From CAZENU01 sp965117035 (lineage in GTDB: Bacteria; Chloroflexota; Dehalococcoidia; Lucifugimonadales; CAZENU01), in contig OZ220748.1 of NCBI GenBank assembly GCA_965117035.1, positions 1,798,001-1,862,000 on the forward strand: a stretch of 64,000 nucleotides of DNA. The letters are read 5' to 3'. This document shows, piece after piece, positions 26,031-34,688 of the stretch (positions are counted from its first letter, which is position 1; the number at the start of each line of letters is the position of its first letter). The notes below the pieces were generated by a model that had not been told where the DNA came from, did no database searches, and worked only from the letters and a program-made list of their open reading frames with translations. The position numbers were made by a program, and so were the translations under genes.

Positions 26031-26477
26031 ATGCTAAACTGGTCGGGCGAACAGGCGCGGGGCGCACCGTTAGCCACCGAGACTCGTCATCGCGAGATCA
26101 GCGACCAGTTCCTCGATCAGGCTGTCGAGGAGTACCATAGGCGCGACCTGCTGCAGGCTTCGGAAAAGGCTTGGGGCGCCGTCTCGCACTACATCTCGGC
26201 CATGTCCGTCGATAGAGGCTGGCGCACGGGAACGCACAAGCGAACGGTGGACAATGCTCGGCGCATGATCGGGGAGTACCCCGACCCGGAGCGACACCTG
26301 ACCCGCTTCAACGCTGTGATGACTCTCCACGTCAACTTCTACCAAGAAATCCTCGACGCCGATCAGGTTTGGGGCGGTATCCGAGACGCAAGGGCCTTGG
26401 TTGCGTTCCTGAAATACCTCGACGACGTGCACGCCGGCAGAGCGTCATTCCCATCCATCAACGGGGGAACAACGTGA
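26031..26477 (+). CDS. HEPN-like (PaREP1-type) helical protein
   Basis: A 148-residue all-helical protein. The segment QFLDQAVEEYHRRDLLQASE followed by KAWGAVSHYISA resembles PaREP1/HEPN proteins, which bind nucleotides or RNA and often act as toxin partners of small nucleotidyltransferases or unknown proteins. A clear catalytic R-x4-6-H motif is not seen. No convincing Shine-Dalgarno site precedes ATG 26031. The next gene starts one base after its stop, so the two must be co-expressed. Confidence 0.6.
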   Translation: MLNWSGEQARGAPLATETRHREISDQFLDQAVEEYHRRDLLQASEKAWGAVSHYISAMSVDRGWRTGTHKRTVDNARRMIGEYPDPERHLTRFNAVMTLHVNFYQEILDADQVWGGIRDARALVAFLKYLDDVHAGRASFPSINGGTT

Positions 26478-26478
26478 C

Positions 26479-26769
26479 ATGAAGGCGATAATCAATCGCA
26501 GGATATACGACACCGACAAGAGCGAGCTGCTGGCCAAGGCGACTATCCCCGATGACTTCTATGAGCAGGCGCCACCCATCGAAGAGACGCTCTACAAGTC
26601 TCCCAACCTCGGCCATCTGTTCATCTGCAAGGTCGAGGATAGGGGCCTGGGCACGAGCTCAACGCTCCGCCTGGTCACAGAAGTGGAGGCGCTGGACTGG
26701 CTTCTGCGAAATGGCCGCGACACCGCCGAGTTGATCGAGAAGATCGGGGTCGAGCTCGAAGAGGCTTAA
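26479..26769 (+). CDS. Small unknown protein coupled to a HEPN-like gene
   Basis: A 96-residue protein beginning MKAIINRRIYDTDKSELLAK. The opening strand-turn-strand and the late segment TEVEALDWLLRNG recall a widespread, uncharacterised small family seen near phage and addiction genes, but I cannot name it. There is no membrane segment. The one-base gap to the HEPN-like gene suggests the pair acts together, possibly as toxin and antitoxin; which would be which is not evident from sequence. Confidence 0.6.
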   Translation: MKAIINRRIYDTDKSELLAKATIPDDFYEQAPPIEETLYKSPNLGHLFICKVEDRGLGTSSTLRLVTEVEALDWLLRNGRDTAELIEKIGVELEEA

Positions 26770-26852
26770 CCCGTCGAAAGGGCCGAGGTCGTCGTCCTGG
26801 CAGTTGCCGGAACGCGCGAGCGACCACAACGACCGGGATCCCCCGCAAGTAG

Positions 26853-27025
26853 CTGTTCAGAGTGGGTGAGGCGGAACGTCTGAACTGGGATTCGTGGGAT
26901 TGTGATGATGGGGATGATTTGGGGCTGAGCCTCGCCCGCTCTTCGTGGCGGCCCCTCGATACACACCGACGAAGCGTCGGGGCACTCGGGGCGAACGGGT
27001 CAGGTGTCCCCTCAACTCTGAACAG
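26853..27025. repeat. MITE-like repeat A, complete copy 1
   Basis: A 173-bp element bounded by CTGTTCAGAGT at 26853-26863 and its exact complement at 27015-27025. Inside are the shared core and a small hairpin CCGACGAAGCGTCGG. It contains no gene. Two more complete or nearly complete copies lie at 42055-42225 and 61758-61930, partial ones at 873 and 2215. The rest of the gap 26770-27106 shows nothing else. Confidence 0.85.
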
Positions 27026-27106
27026 TCACGCCCGCAGCGCAGGCGTGGACTCGGACGGCTGTTCGCTGATACACTCGCCGGCGTTCCCGGGCGCAGGTGG
27101 TCCCGC

Positions 27107-27898
27107 ATGGGCAATGTAGACTTCGACTTCAGGCCGTCGGTCCCCGTCTTCGACGCTAACGTGAGCCTCGGCAGGCGGCACGACAAGCGGGTGTCGGTCG
27201 ACGACGCCGAGGGCACGCTCGCCGCGATGGAGAGCGCGGGCGTCGACCGGGCGCTGGTCTACTCGACTCACGCCGTCAACTGGGACGCCGAGGACGGCAA
27301 CCGCGCGCTGCTGGAGATGGTCCGGGACCATCCCGGCCTGGTCCCCCAGTTCGTCGCCAGCCCGTACGAGGACCTGGACGCCTTCGCCCACCAGGTCGAG
27401 GAAGCCGGCGTGACGTCGGTGCGGATGCTGCCGACCGTCTACGCGTTCCCCTTCAGGGAGTGGGCCATCGGACGCTGGCTCGACTGGATGGCCAAGGAGC
27501 GCGTGCCGCTCTGGCTCCCGGCCTCGTATCCCACCGAGCGCCCGTGGAATCCCCGGCTGACCGGCTCGATCGACCCCAGCGACGTGCACGAGACCCTCAG
27601 CGCCCACCCGGACGTCACGGCGGTGCTGTGCGACGCCGTGTACACAGACCTGCCCTGGGTCATCATGCTCCTGGAGAGCACGCCGAACCTGTACCTCGAG
27701 CTGTCCCGGCTCGTCAGCACCGACGGCGTGACCGTGGCCCTGGACGCGATAGGCGACGAGCGCATCCTGTTCGGCTCGGCGTTCCCCGACTCGTCCATGC
27801 CGCCGCAGCTCTACCATCTGCACCGCTGCGGCCTGAGCGAAGAGTCGCTCGCGCGCATCTGCTCGGGAAACCTCGACCGCATTCTGGGTACGGAGTAG
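27107..27898 (+). CDS. Amidohydrolase-like TIM-barrel protein without metal ligands (pair 2, member A)
   Basis: A 263-residue paralog of the protein at 15886. It keeps the start VPVFDANVSLGRRHDK in place of an HxH motif, has VLCDAVYTD instead of HAGG, LFGSAFPDSSMP instead of GSDFP, and WLPASYP where pair 1 still has a histidine. All four usual metal-ligand positions are therefore lost. It is otherwise well conserved through the barrel (GVTSVRMLPTVYAFPFREWA). The ATG at 27107 was chosen by homology. The canonical partner gene starts four bases after its stop. Confidence 0.82.
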   Translation: MGNVDFDFRPSVPVFDANVSLGRRHDKRVSVDDAEGTLAAMESAGVDRALVYSTHAVNWDAEDGNRALLEMVRDHPGLVPQFVASPYEDLDAFAHQVEEAGVTSVRMLPTVYAFPFREWAIGRWLDWMAKERVPLWLPASYPTERPWNPRLTGSIDPSDVHETLSAHPDVTAVLCDAVYTDLPWVIMLLESTPNLYLELSRLVSTDGVTVALDAIGDERILFGSAFPDSSMPPQLYHLHRCGLSEESLARICSGNLDRILGTE

Positions 27899-27902
27899 CC
27901 CG

Positions 27903-28667
27903 GTGGACACCCCGATCATCGACTTCCACGCCCACGTCGGCAACGCCAGGCGCGGACGCCACGTCGCCGATCCGGACGTCTACATTCGGATCATGGACGC
28001 CGCCGGCGTCGACAAGGCGTGCATCAACTGCATCTGGTACAGCGACGCGAGCGTCGGCAACGACCTCGTCGCGACATTCGTGGACAGGGCGCCGGACCGG
28101 TTCGTGCCGGTCGCGTTCGTCACGCCCTACTACCCGGACGAGGCGATCAGGGAGCTGGAGCGCGCCTTCGACCAACTCGGGTCGAAGTTCCTCAAGATCT
28201 ACCCGGACTACTTCGGCAAGCCCAACGACGATCCGGCCTACTTCCCGATATACGAGTGGCTGAACGACCGGGGTCTCGCGGTGATGAGCCATCCGACCTA
28301 CCCCTTCGATCCCCCCGGCACGACGATGCTGAAACGGTACTCAGCACTGTCGGAAAAATTCCCGGACGTGACGTGGGTCTTCGCCCACGCCGGCGGGGCC
28401 GGCTCGAGGCGGCTGCACGGCGCGGTAGAGGCCGCCCGCGCGCTGCCGAACGTCTACCTGGAGACGGCCACGTCCGAGTCGAACGACGGCGCCTTCGAGT
28501 ATCTTGTCGGCGAGGTGGGCAGCGAGAGGGTGCTGTACGGCTCCGACATTCCTGTCTTCGATCCGCGCCACCAGGTCGGGAAGATTGCGACCTCGAACAT
28601 CTCCGCGCAGGCCAAGCGCAACATCCTCGGCCTGAACGCGATGCGGCTGCTCGGCTTGGAGTTTTGA
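27903..28667 (+). CDS. Metal-dependent amidohydrolase / decarboxylase (pair 2, member B)
   Basis: A 254-residue enzyme very similar to that at 16677. Ligands are present: IIDFHAHVG, MSHPTYPF, FAHAGG and LYGSDIPVFDPRHQ. The common segment FLKIYPDYFGKPNDDPAYFP is identical in both. It begins with GTG at 27903; no ATG is available before the HxH motif. The pair arrangement matches pair 1, but no transglutaminase-like gene follows. Substrate unknown. Confidence 0.87.
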   Translation: MDTPIIDFHAHVGNARRGRHVADPDVYIRIMDAAGVDKACINCIWYSDASVGNDLVATFVDRAPDRFVPVAFVTPYYPDEAIRELERAFDQLGSKFLKIYPDYFGKPNDDPAYFPIYEWLNDRGLAVMSHPTYPFDPPGTTMLKRYSALSEKFPDVTWVFAHAGGAGSRRLHGAVEAARALPNVYLETATSESNDGAFEYLVGEVGSERVLYGSDIPVFDPRHQVGKIATSNISAQAKRNILGLNAMRLLGLEF

Positions 28668-28769
28668 AGCCGGCCGACTCGATTCACGCCTTCGGAGACC
28701 TTTGCGTAACTCACCTTGCGAGCGGCGGATGTGACAAAGACGCGTCGATTTTGTATCTGGGAGACCCCG

Positions 28770-28870
28770 CCCCTGGGTTCCCGCGTTCGCGGGAATGACG
28801 GTTATGCAAGGGTCTCCCCCCGTCTCCACGGGGGCGGGCTCTTCGCGGAAATGACGACCATACAACGGCC
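28770..28870. repeat. Short palindromic repeat C cluster
   Basis: Units such as GGTTCCCGCGTTCGCGGGAA followed by TGACGGTTATGC and GGGTCTCCC. The same units occur in tandem at 40000-40115 and 47030-47170. It fills most of the gap before msrA; no gene is present. Confidence 0.65.
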
Positions 28871-28902
28871 TCACGATGTGAAGGCCCGATAAGGAAGGTG
28901 AC

Positions 28903-29445
28903 ATGAGCGGACCCGTGGAAAAGGCAACGCTTGGCGGCGGGTGCTTCTGGTGCCTGGAGGCCGTCTACCAGGAGCTGCGGGGCGTGAGCGAGGTCGTGTC
29001 CGGCTACACCGGGGGCCAGGTCGACAACCCCAGCTACGAGCAGGTGTGCACCGGAGTGACCGGCCACGCCGAGGTGGTGCAGGTGTCGTACGACCCCACC
29101 GTGGTGACCTACCGGGACCTCGTGCGCGTCTTCTTCACGATCCACGATCCGACGACCCTCAACCGGCAGGGAGCGGACGTGGGCACGCAGTACCGCTCCG
29201 CCATCTACTACCACTCCGACTCCCAGAGGGAGACCGCGGCGGCGGTGATCGCGGAGGTCGAGGAACAGGACATCTGGTCGGGAAATATCGTGACCGAGGT
29301 CGCGCCACTGGGCGCTTTCTGGGAGGCGGAGGCGTACCACAGGGACTACTACCTTCGGAACCGCAACCAGCCCTACTGCCGCATCGTGATCGACCCGAAG
29401 GTCGCGAAGCTGCGCAAGGAGCACCTGGAGCTGCTGTCCACCTGA
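28903..29445 (+). CDS. msrA: Peptide-methionine (S)-S-oxide reductase
   Basis: A 180-residue cytosolic repair enzyme reducing methionine-S-sulfoxide in oxidised proteins with thioredoxin. The catalytic motif GGGCFWCLEA is at the N terminus, with the nucleophilic cysteine C14 followed by FW. YTGGQVDNPSYEQVCTGVTG and GTQYRSAIYYH are family landmarks. The resolving cysteine is probably in NQPYCRIVI. Start and ribosome site (AAGGAAGGTGAC) are clear. It is a housekeeping gene with no obvious tie to its neighbours. Confidence 0.97.
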   Translation: MSGPVEKATLGGGCFWCLEAVYQELRGVSEVVSGYTGGQVDNPSYEQVCTGVTGHAEVVQVSYDPTVVTYRDLVRVFFTIHDPTTLNRQGADVGTQYRSAIYYHSDSQRETAAAVIAEVEEQDIWSGNIVTEVAPLGAFWEAEAYHRDYYLRNRNQPYCRIVIDPKVAKLRKEHLELLST

Positions 29446-29518
29446 GCGCGGGCGCGGCTGTGATAAGATTCCGGTCGCGGCGCGGGCCGCGATTTTCGTT
29501 GCGGGCCTGGTACGAGAG

Positions 29519-31606
29519 ATGACCAGCTTCAGGGCCGGGGTCGACATCGGCGGCACCTTCACGGACGTGGTATTCGCCGGCTCCGACGGGCGGGTGCTGG
29601 TGAAGAAGGTCGCCAGCACGCCGGACGACTACGGCCGTGCCGTGCTCCAGGGTCTGGCCCTCGGCATCGGGGAGTTGGGCATAGGCCCCGGCGACGTCTC
29701 CGAGGTCGGCCACGGCTTCACTGTCGCCACCAACGCCATCCTCGAGGGCAAGGGGGAGCCGACGGCCCTCATCACGACGGAGGGCTTTCGCGACGTCCTG
29801 GAGCTGGCCCGGATCAGGACGCCGCACCTCTACGATCTCTACTACCAGAAGCCGCCGCCGCTGGTCGAGCGCGACCTTCGCTTCGAGGTCTCCGAGCGGA
29901 CGACCTTCAGCGGCGAGGTGCTCAAGCCGCTCGACCCCGACAGTGTAGCCGCCGTTGTCGACCGCGTCGCCGCCTCCGGGGTAAGGTCGGTCGCGATCGC
30001 GCTGCTGCACTCGTACGCCAACGCCGATCACGAGGCGCGCATCGCCGAGGCCGTTCGGGCCCGGCTGCCCGGCGTCAGCCTCTCCGTATCGAGCGTGCTG
30101 CTGCCGGAGATGAGAGAGTACGAGCGGACGAGCACGACGGTCATCAACGCGTACGTGCGCCCCGTGGTGGCGCGCTACCTGGGCGACCTGGACGTCGGAA
30201 TGCGGGCGAGCGGCATCGAGGTGCCGCTCATGGTGATGCAGTCTAACGGCGGGCTCGCGCCCGTCGAGTCGGCCATCGAAAAGCCGATGTACTGCATCGA
30301 GTCGGGCCCCGCCGCGGGCGTCGTCGGCGCCTACCATCTCGGCAAGCGTCTCGGCATCGACAACGTGATCACGTTCGACATGGGCGGCACGACGGCGAAG
30401 GCGTCGATGATCGAGGACGGCGAGATGCTGCTGGCGCCGGAGTACGAGGTCGGCGGCGGCATGAGCGTCGGCCACCGGCTGCTGAAGGGCTCGGGGTACA
30501 TCCTGCGCGTGCCATCGATCGACCTGGCCGAGGTCAGCGCCGGCGGCGGCAGCATCGCGTGGGTCGACAAGGGCGGCGCCCTCCGGTGCGGGCCCCAGAG
30601 CTCCGGCGCCGTGCCAGGGCCGGTCTGCTACGACCGCGGCGGCGCTGAGCCCACCGTCACCGACGCCAACGTCGCTCTCGGATACCTCAACCCCGAGCAC
30701 CTGCTCGGCGGCACCTTCCCGATCATGGCCGACAAGGCCCGCGCGGCGCTGCGCGACAAGGTCGGGCAGCCGCTGGAGCTGTCCGACGTCGACGCGGCCA
30801 GCGGCGTCCACCTGCTGGCAAACTCGAACATGGCCCGCGCGCTGCGGGCCGTGTCGAGCGAGCGCGGCCGCGACCCGCGGCGATTCACGCTGGTGGCCTT
30901 CGGCGGCGGCGGCCCGCTGCACGCCGCCGGCCTCGCGGAGGAGCTCGGCATCGGGCGCATCGTAGTCCCGCCGTCTCCGGGCGTGTTCAGCGCGTTCGGC
31001 CTGCTCTTCGCCGACCTGGAGCACCACTTCGTGCAGACCCACTTCCGGCCCTTCGCCGAGCTCGACTTCGACGAGGTCAACGGCATCCTGGAGCGGCTGC
31101 GCGGCGAGGGCCGCGACCTGCTGCTGGCCGAGGGATTCGAGGACGGGCGGCAGCAGATCGTAGCCCAGGTCGACATGAAGTACATCGGCCAGACCTCCGA
31201 GCTCACGGTCGCGATGCCGCAGCCGTCGTTCCGCCCGGAGACACTCGAAGAGCTCGGCAAGTCGTACGGGGTAGAGCACGAGAGGACCTACGGGTACCGG
31301 GCGGACGACCCGCTGCAGCTCGTCAGCGTCCGCGTCGTCGCCCGCGGTCTCTCCGAGGAGTCGAGGGTGCCGGAGCGGATGCGAATGGTCGGGATGCCGG
31401 AGAGGCGGGCGGCCGCGGACCGGGACGTCTACTTCACGCACCGGGGCGAGTGGATCGCGACACCGGTGATCGGCAGGGACGAGGTCGCCGGCGGCGCCCA
31501 CGGGCCGCTCGTCGTGGAGGAGTATGACTCGACCGCGGTAATTCCCCCCGGATGGTCGGCCTCGCTGGACTTCATGAACAACATAGTCCTCGAACGCGCG
31601 GACTGA
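29519..31606 (+). CDS. Hydantoinase/oxoprolinase subunit A (HyuA-like)
   Basis: A 695-residue ATP-dependent enzyme subunit of the hydantoinase A / 5-oxoprolinase / acetone carboxylase beta family. The actin-like ATPase motifs are visible: GVDIGGTFTDVVF at the start, ATNAILEGKG, FDMGGTTAKAS near 285 and AGGGSIAWVDKGGALRCGP; late in the chain, AFGGGGPLHAAGLAEELG. It forms a heteromer with the B subunit that follows 14 bp later. Known members open cyclic amides such as 5-oxoproline or N-methylhydantoin using ATP. The specific substrate is not readable from sequence. Confidence 0.92.
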   Translation: MTSFRAGVDIGGTFTDVVFAGSDGRVLVKKVASTPDDYGRAVLQGLALGIGELGIGPGDVSEVGHGFTVATNAILEGKGEPTALITTEGFRDVLELARIRTPHLYDLYYQKPPPLVERDLRFEVSERTTFSGEVLKPLDPDSVAAVVDRVAASGVRSVAIALLHSYANADHEARIAEAVRARLPGVSLSVSSVLLPEMREYERTSTTVINAYVRPVVARYLGDLDVGMRASGIEVPLMVMQSNGGLAPVESAIEKPMYCIESGPAAGVVGAYHLGKRLGIDNVITFDMGGTTAKASMIEDGEMLLAPEYEVGGGMSVGHRLLKGSGYILRVPSIDLAEVSAGGGSIAWVDKGGALRCGPQSSGAVPGPVCYDRGGAEPTVTDANVALGYLNPEHLLGGTFPIMADKARAALRDKVGQPLELSDVDAASGVHLLANSNMARALRAVSSERGRDPRRFTLVAFGGGGPLHAAGLAEELGIGRIVVPPSPGVFSAFGLLFADLEHHFVQTHFRPFAELDFDEVNGILERLRGEGRDLLLAEGFEDGRQQIVAQVDMKYIGQTSELTVAMPQPSFRPETLEELGKSYGVEHERTYGYRADDPLQLVSVRVVARGLSEESRVPERMRMVGMPERRAAADRDVYFTHRGEWIATPVIGRDEVAGGAHGPLVVEEYDSTAVIPPGWSASLDFMNNIVLERAD

Positions 31607-31620
31607 GGAGTGACTGCGCA

Positions 31621-33414
31621 ATGACGGGACGCGAGGGGTTGGACCCCGTAACGCGGGAGATCATCAAGAACTACCTCGAGAGCGCGGCCGACACGATGGC
31701 GGTCACGGTCGTGAGGACCGCCCGGTCGCTGGTCGTGCGGGACAACATGGACTTCTCCACCGCGATCTTCAACGCCGAGGGCGACCAGGTGGCGCAGGGG
31801 CTGACGCTGCCCTTCCACATGGGCGCGATGCAGCCGGCGCTCGACGCCGTTCGCGAACACTTCGGCGACGACATAAAGCCGGGCGACGTCTTCGCCAACA
31901 ACGACCCGTACGAGGGCGCCAGCCACCTGCCGGACATCTTCCTGTTCAAGCCCGTCTTCGTAAACGAGCTGCTGATGGGCTGGACCTGCGTGATCGCCCA
32001 CCACACCGACATCGGCGGCCGCGTCGCCGGCGGCAACGCCTGCGACAACACGGAGATCTACCAGGAGGGCCTGCGACTCCCGCCGCTGAAGCTCTACGAG
32101 GAGGGCGAGCTCAACCAGGCCGTCTGGCGGATCATCGAGAAGAACGTCCGGGTGCCGGACAAGGTGCTCGGGGACGTACAGGCGCAGCTATCGGCGCTGC
32201 GGCAGGGCGAGAAGGACGTGCTCCGGCTGGTCGAGGAGCACGGGCTGGAGAACCTCAGGAGCTACATGACCGACATCATCGACTACACCGAGCGCCTGAC
32301 GCGGGCAGAGATCGAAAGCCTGCCCGACGGCTCGTGGGAGTTCACCGACTACGTCGACGACGACGGTTTCAACCCGGAGCCGATCGCGATCAAGGTCCGC
32401 ATAACGATCGAGGGCGACGAGATCGAGCTGGACTTCACCGGCACGTCTCCGCAGGCGAAGGGGTCGATAAACCCGAACCTGGCCTTCACCAAGTCGGCGG
32501 CCTACGCCGTGCTCAAGTGCATCACGAACCCGAACATCACGGCCAACGCCGGGTTCGTGCGGCCGATCAAGGTCGTCGCCGAGCCGGGCTCCTACGTCAA
32601 CCCGCAGCATCCCGCGCCGGTGGCGGCCCGGGGACTCGGCGGCTTCAGGGTCGCCCACACGGTGCTGGGCGCGATGGCCAAGGCGCTGCCGGACCGGATT
32701 CCGGGGGCGTGGGGCGGCGGCGAGGTCGGCGTCACCTTCGGCGGGTACCACCCCGGCGGCAAGGCGTTCGTCTTCCTGGAGTTCAACAACGACGGGCCCC
32801 GCGGCGGCGGCCCGTTCGCCGACGGGGCGGACGGCGCGACCGCGCCGGTCACCAACCAGGCCAACACGCCCATAGAGAGCATCGAGGCCGACCAGCCGCT
32901 GCGAATCAACCGCTACGGCTACGTCCCAGACAGCGCGGGCGCGGGGGAGTTCCGGGGCGGCCTCGGCGTCGTCAGGGAGTACGAGCTGACGGCGGACGAG
33001 GCGATCATCCAGATACGGTCCGACCGCGGGAAGTTCCTCCCGTGGGGAGCGCAGGGCGGCGGGCCGGGCACGCCGACACGCGGCATCCTGAACCCCGACA
33101 CCGCCAACGAGGACGCGCCCTCCAAGTTCATGGCCGACCTGAAGGCCGGGGACGCGTACAGGTCGATCCAGGCCGGGGGCGGCGGCTACGGCGACCCGCT
33201 CGACCGCGATCCGGAGGCCGTGCTGCGCGACGTCCGGCTGGAGAAGGTGACGGCGGGCCACGCACGGGACGCCTACGGCGTCGTCATCGCTGGCGACCCG
33301 CCCACGGTCGATCTCGCCGCCACCGACGCGCTCCGGGAGCGGATGCGCGGCGAGCGCGGCCCGCTCGACACGGAGCCCCGGGTGATTCGGGCCATAGAGG
33401 CTCAGAAAGAGTAG
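31621..33414 (+). CDS. Hydantoinase/oxoprolinase subunit B (HyuB-like)
   Basis: A 597-residue catalytic partner of the upstream A subunit. Family signatures: DPVTREIIKNYLESAADTMA at the start, RDNMDFSTAIFNAEGDQVAQ, NNDPYEGASHLPDIF, HHTDIGG with histidines that may bind a metal, and TPIESIEADQPLRINRYGYV. ATG 31621 follows GAGGAGTGACTGCGCA. The A-B order is the ordinary one. The downstream TIM-barrel protein and acyl-CoA synthetase may extend this operon. Confidence 0.92.
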   Translation: MTGREGLDPVTREIIKNYLESAADTMAVTVVRTARSLVVRDNMDFSTAIFNAEGDQVAQGLTLPFHMGAMQPALDAVREHFGDDIKPGDVFANNDPYEGASHLPDIFLFKPVFVNELLMGWTCVIAHHTDIGGRVAGGNACDNTEIYQEGLRLPPLKLYEEGELNQAVWRIIEKNVRVPDKVLGDVQAQLSALRQGEKDVLRLVEEHGLENLRSYMTDIIDYTERLTRAEIESLPDGSWEFTDYVDDDGFNPEPIAIKVRITIEGDEIELDFTGTSPQAKGSINPNLAFTKSAAYAVLKCITNPNITANAGFVRPIKVVAEPGSYVNPQHPAPVAARGLGGFRVAHTVLGAMAKALPDRIPGAWGGGEVGVTFGGYHPGGKAFVFLEFNNDGPRGGGPFADGADGATAPVTNQANTPIESIEADQPLRINRYGYVPDSAGAGEFRGGLGVVREYELTADEAIIQIRSDRGKFLPWGAQGGGPGTPTRGILNPDTANEDAPSKFMADLKAGDAYRSIQAGGGGYGDPLDRDPEAVLRDVRLEKVTAGHARDAYGVVIAGDPPTVDLAATDALRERMRGERGPLDTEPRVIRAIEAQKE

Positions 33415-33455
33415 CCGACCCCGGGCGAGGGTTCGGCGTAATGGGGGAGTCTGCA

Positions 33456-34631
33456 ATGCACGACGTGAAGGGCGACCTGATGATGTGCAGCTGGGGAGAC
33501 ACCCTCGTGTCCGAACGCGAAGAGCTCCGGCTGAACACCCCCGAGCGCATCCGCGACGCGCTCCTGCGATGGAAGGAGGCGTACGGCCTGACCGCCATGA
33601 TATGGCGCCAGGAGCGGTGGGTGGTCGAGCTGGCCGAACGCGACCCGCGCCGTTTGGAGTACAGGCCGGACGAAGACCTGGCGATCGACGAGGTGGACGA
33701 CGCGGCGGCCGCAACCCAGGCTGCCCGCGAAGCCGGCGTACCGGTCTACTGCTACGTGGACATGTACGACGAAGGCATGCCGCCCCACGCCGACAACTAC
33801 ACCCACGGCCGCTATCCCTGGGAATCGATCTTCTTCCGCGAGCACCCGGACTACTACTCCTGCGACCGCGACTGGCAGAAGAGGCACTGGGGCGTACCGG
33901 AATACGCCTACCCGGAGGTGAGAGAGTACAAGCTCCGGGAGCTGGCGCACCTGGTAGACAGGTACGAATGGGACGGCGTGTACGTCGCGACCCGAGGGCA
34001 CCGCATGCCCGCCGAGCACGGCGACCAGTACGGCTTCAACCGGCCCGTCGCCGACGCGTTCTGGCAGCGCTACGGCGTGGACATCCTCACGCAGAACTTC
34101 GACCTGGAGGCGTGGCGTCGCCTGCGCGGCGAGTTCGTAACCGAGTACCTGCGCGGGGTGAGGAGGTTCTGCGACGAGCGCGGTCTAGGTCTCGGCATGG
34201 GAGTCCCGCCCGGCGACTATTTCGGCCCTCCCCTGGGGAACCTGTACCTCGACTGGCGCACGTGGGTGCGAGAGCGCCTGGTCGACTTCATCGTGCCGGG
34301 ACACGCCAACGTCGTGGGAAGTCACCTGCGGATGGGTTACGGCTATCTCACCAGCTTCTTCGAGGGGGAGTTCGGACAGCGGCCCTTGCCCGAGCTGTTA
34401 GCCGACGAGTACGGGCCGCTCTGCCAGGAGCACCGAGTCGGTCTGTGGGCCAGCCTGATGATCAGAGAGCGGCTGGCCAGGGTATACGGCAGGAAGTACA
34501 CAAACGAGATGCTCAGGTCCATTCCGGGGGTCAACGGCCTGTTCTGGAGTTGGGCGAGCAGGGGCGACCACATGCTCGCCGTCGACCTGGACGAGGGCGC
34601 GATGCCCTCGCCGGCCCCGGAAGGCAAGTAA
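33456..34631 (+). CDS. GH10-like TIM-barrel protein of unknown substrate
   Basis: A 391-residue protein resembling the family-10-like glycosyl hydrolase proteins. The sequence is rich in aromatic residues and has barrel-like strands ending in acidic residues: GVPVYCYVDMYDEG, YEWDGVYVATRGH, GLGLGMGVPPGDYF, DFIVPGHANVVG and GLFWSWASRGDHM. I cannot name catalytic acids with certainty. ATG 33456 has GGGGAG seven bases upstream; ATG 33441 is an alternative giving five more residues. No signal peptide. It is co-directional with the hydantoinase genes, 41 bp after hyuB. Confidence 0.6.
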   Translation: MHDVKGDLMMCSWGDTLVSEREELRLNTPERIRDALLRWKEAYGLTAMIWRQERWVVELAERDPRRLEYRPDEDLAIDEVDDAAAATQAAREAGVPVYCYVDMYDEGMPPHADNYTHGRYPWESIFFREHPDYYSCDRDWQKRHWGVPEYAYPEVREYKLRELAHLVDRYEWDGVYVATRGHRMPAEHGDQYGFNRPVADAFWQRYGVDILTQNFDLEAWRRLRGEFVTEYLRGVRRFCDERGLGLGMGVPPGDYFGPPLGNLYLDWRTWVRERLVDFIVPGHANVVGSHLRMGYGYLTSFFEGEFGQRPLPELLADEYGPLCQEHRVGLWASLMIRERLARVYGRKYTNEMLRSIPGVNGLFWSWASRGDHMLAVDLDEGAMPSPAPEGK

Positions 34632-34688
34632 CCGACAGGCGCGACACGCGCCGGCGAGGCCTGCCGCGCGGCGAGACAGGAGGCTGGG

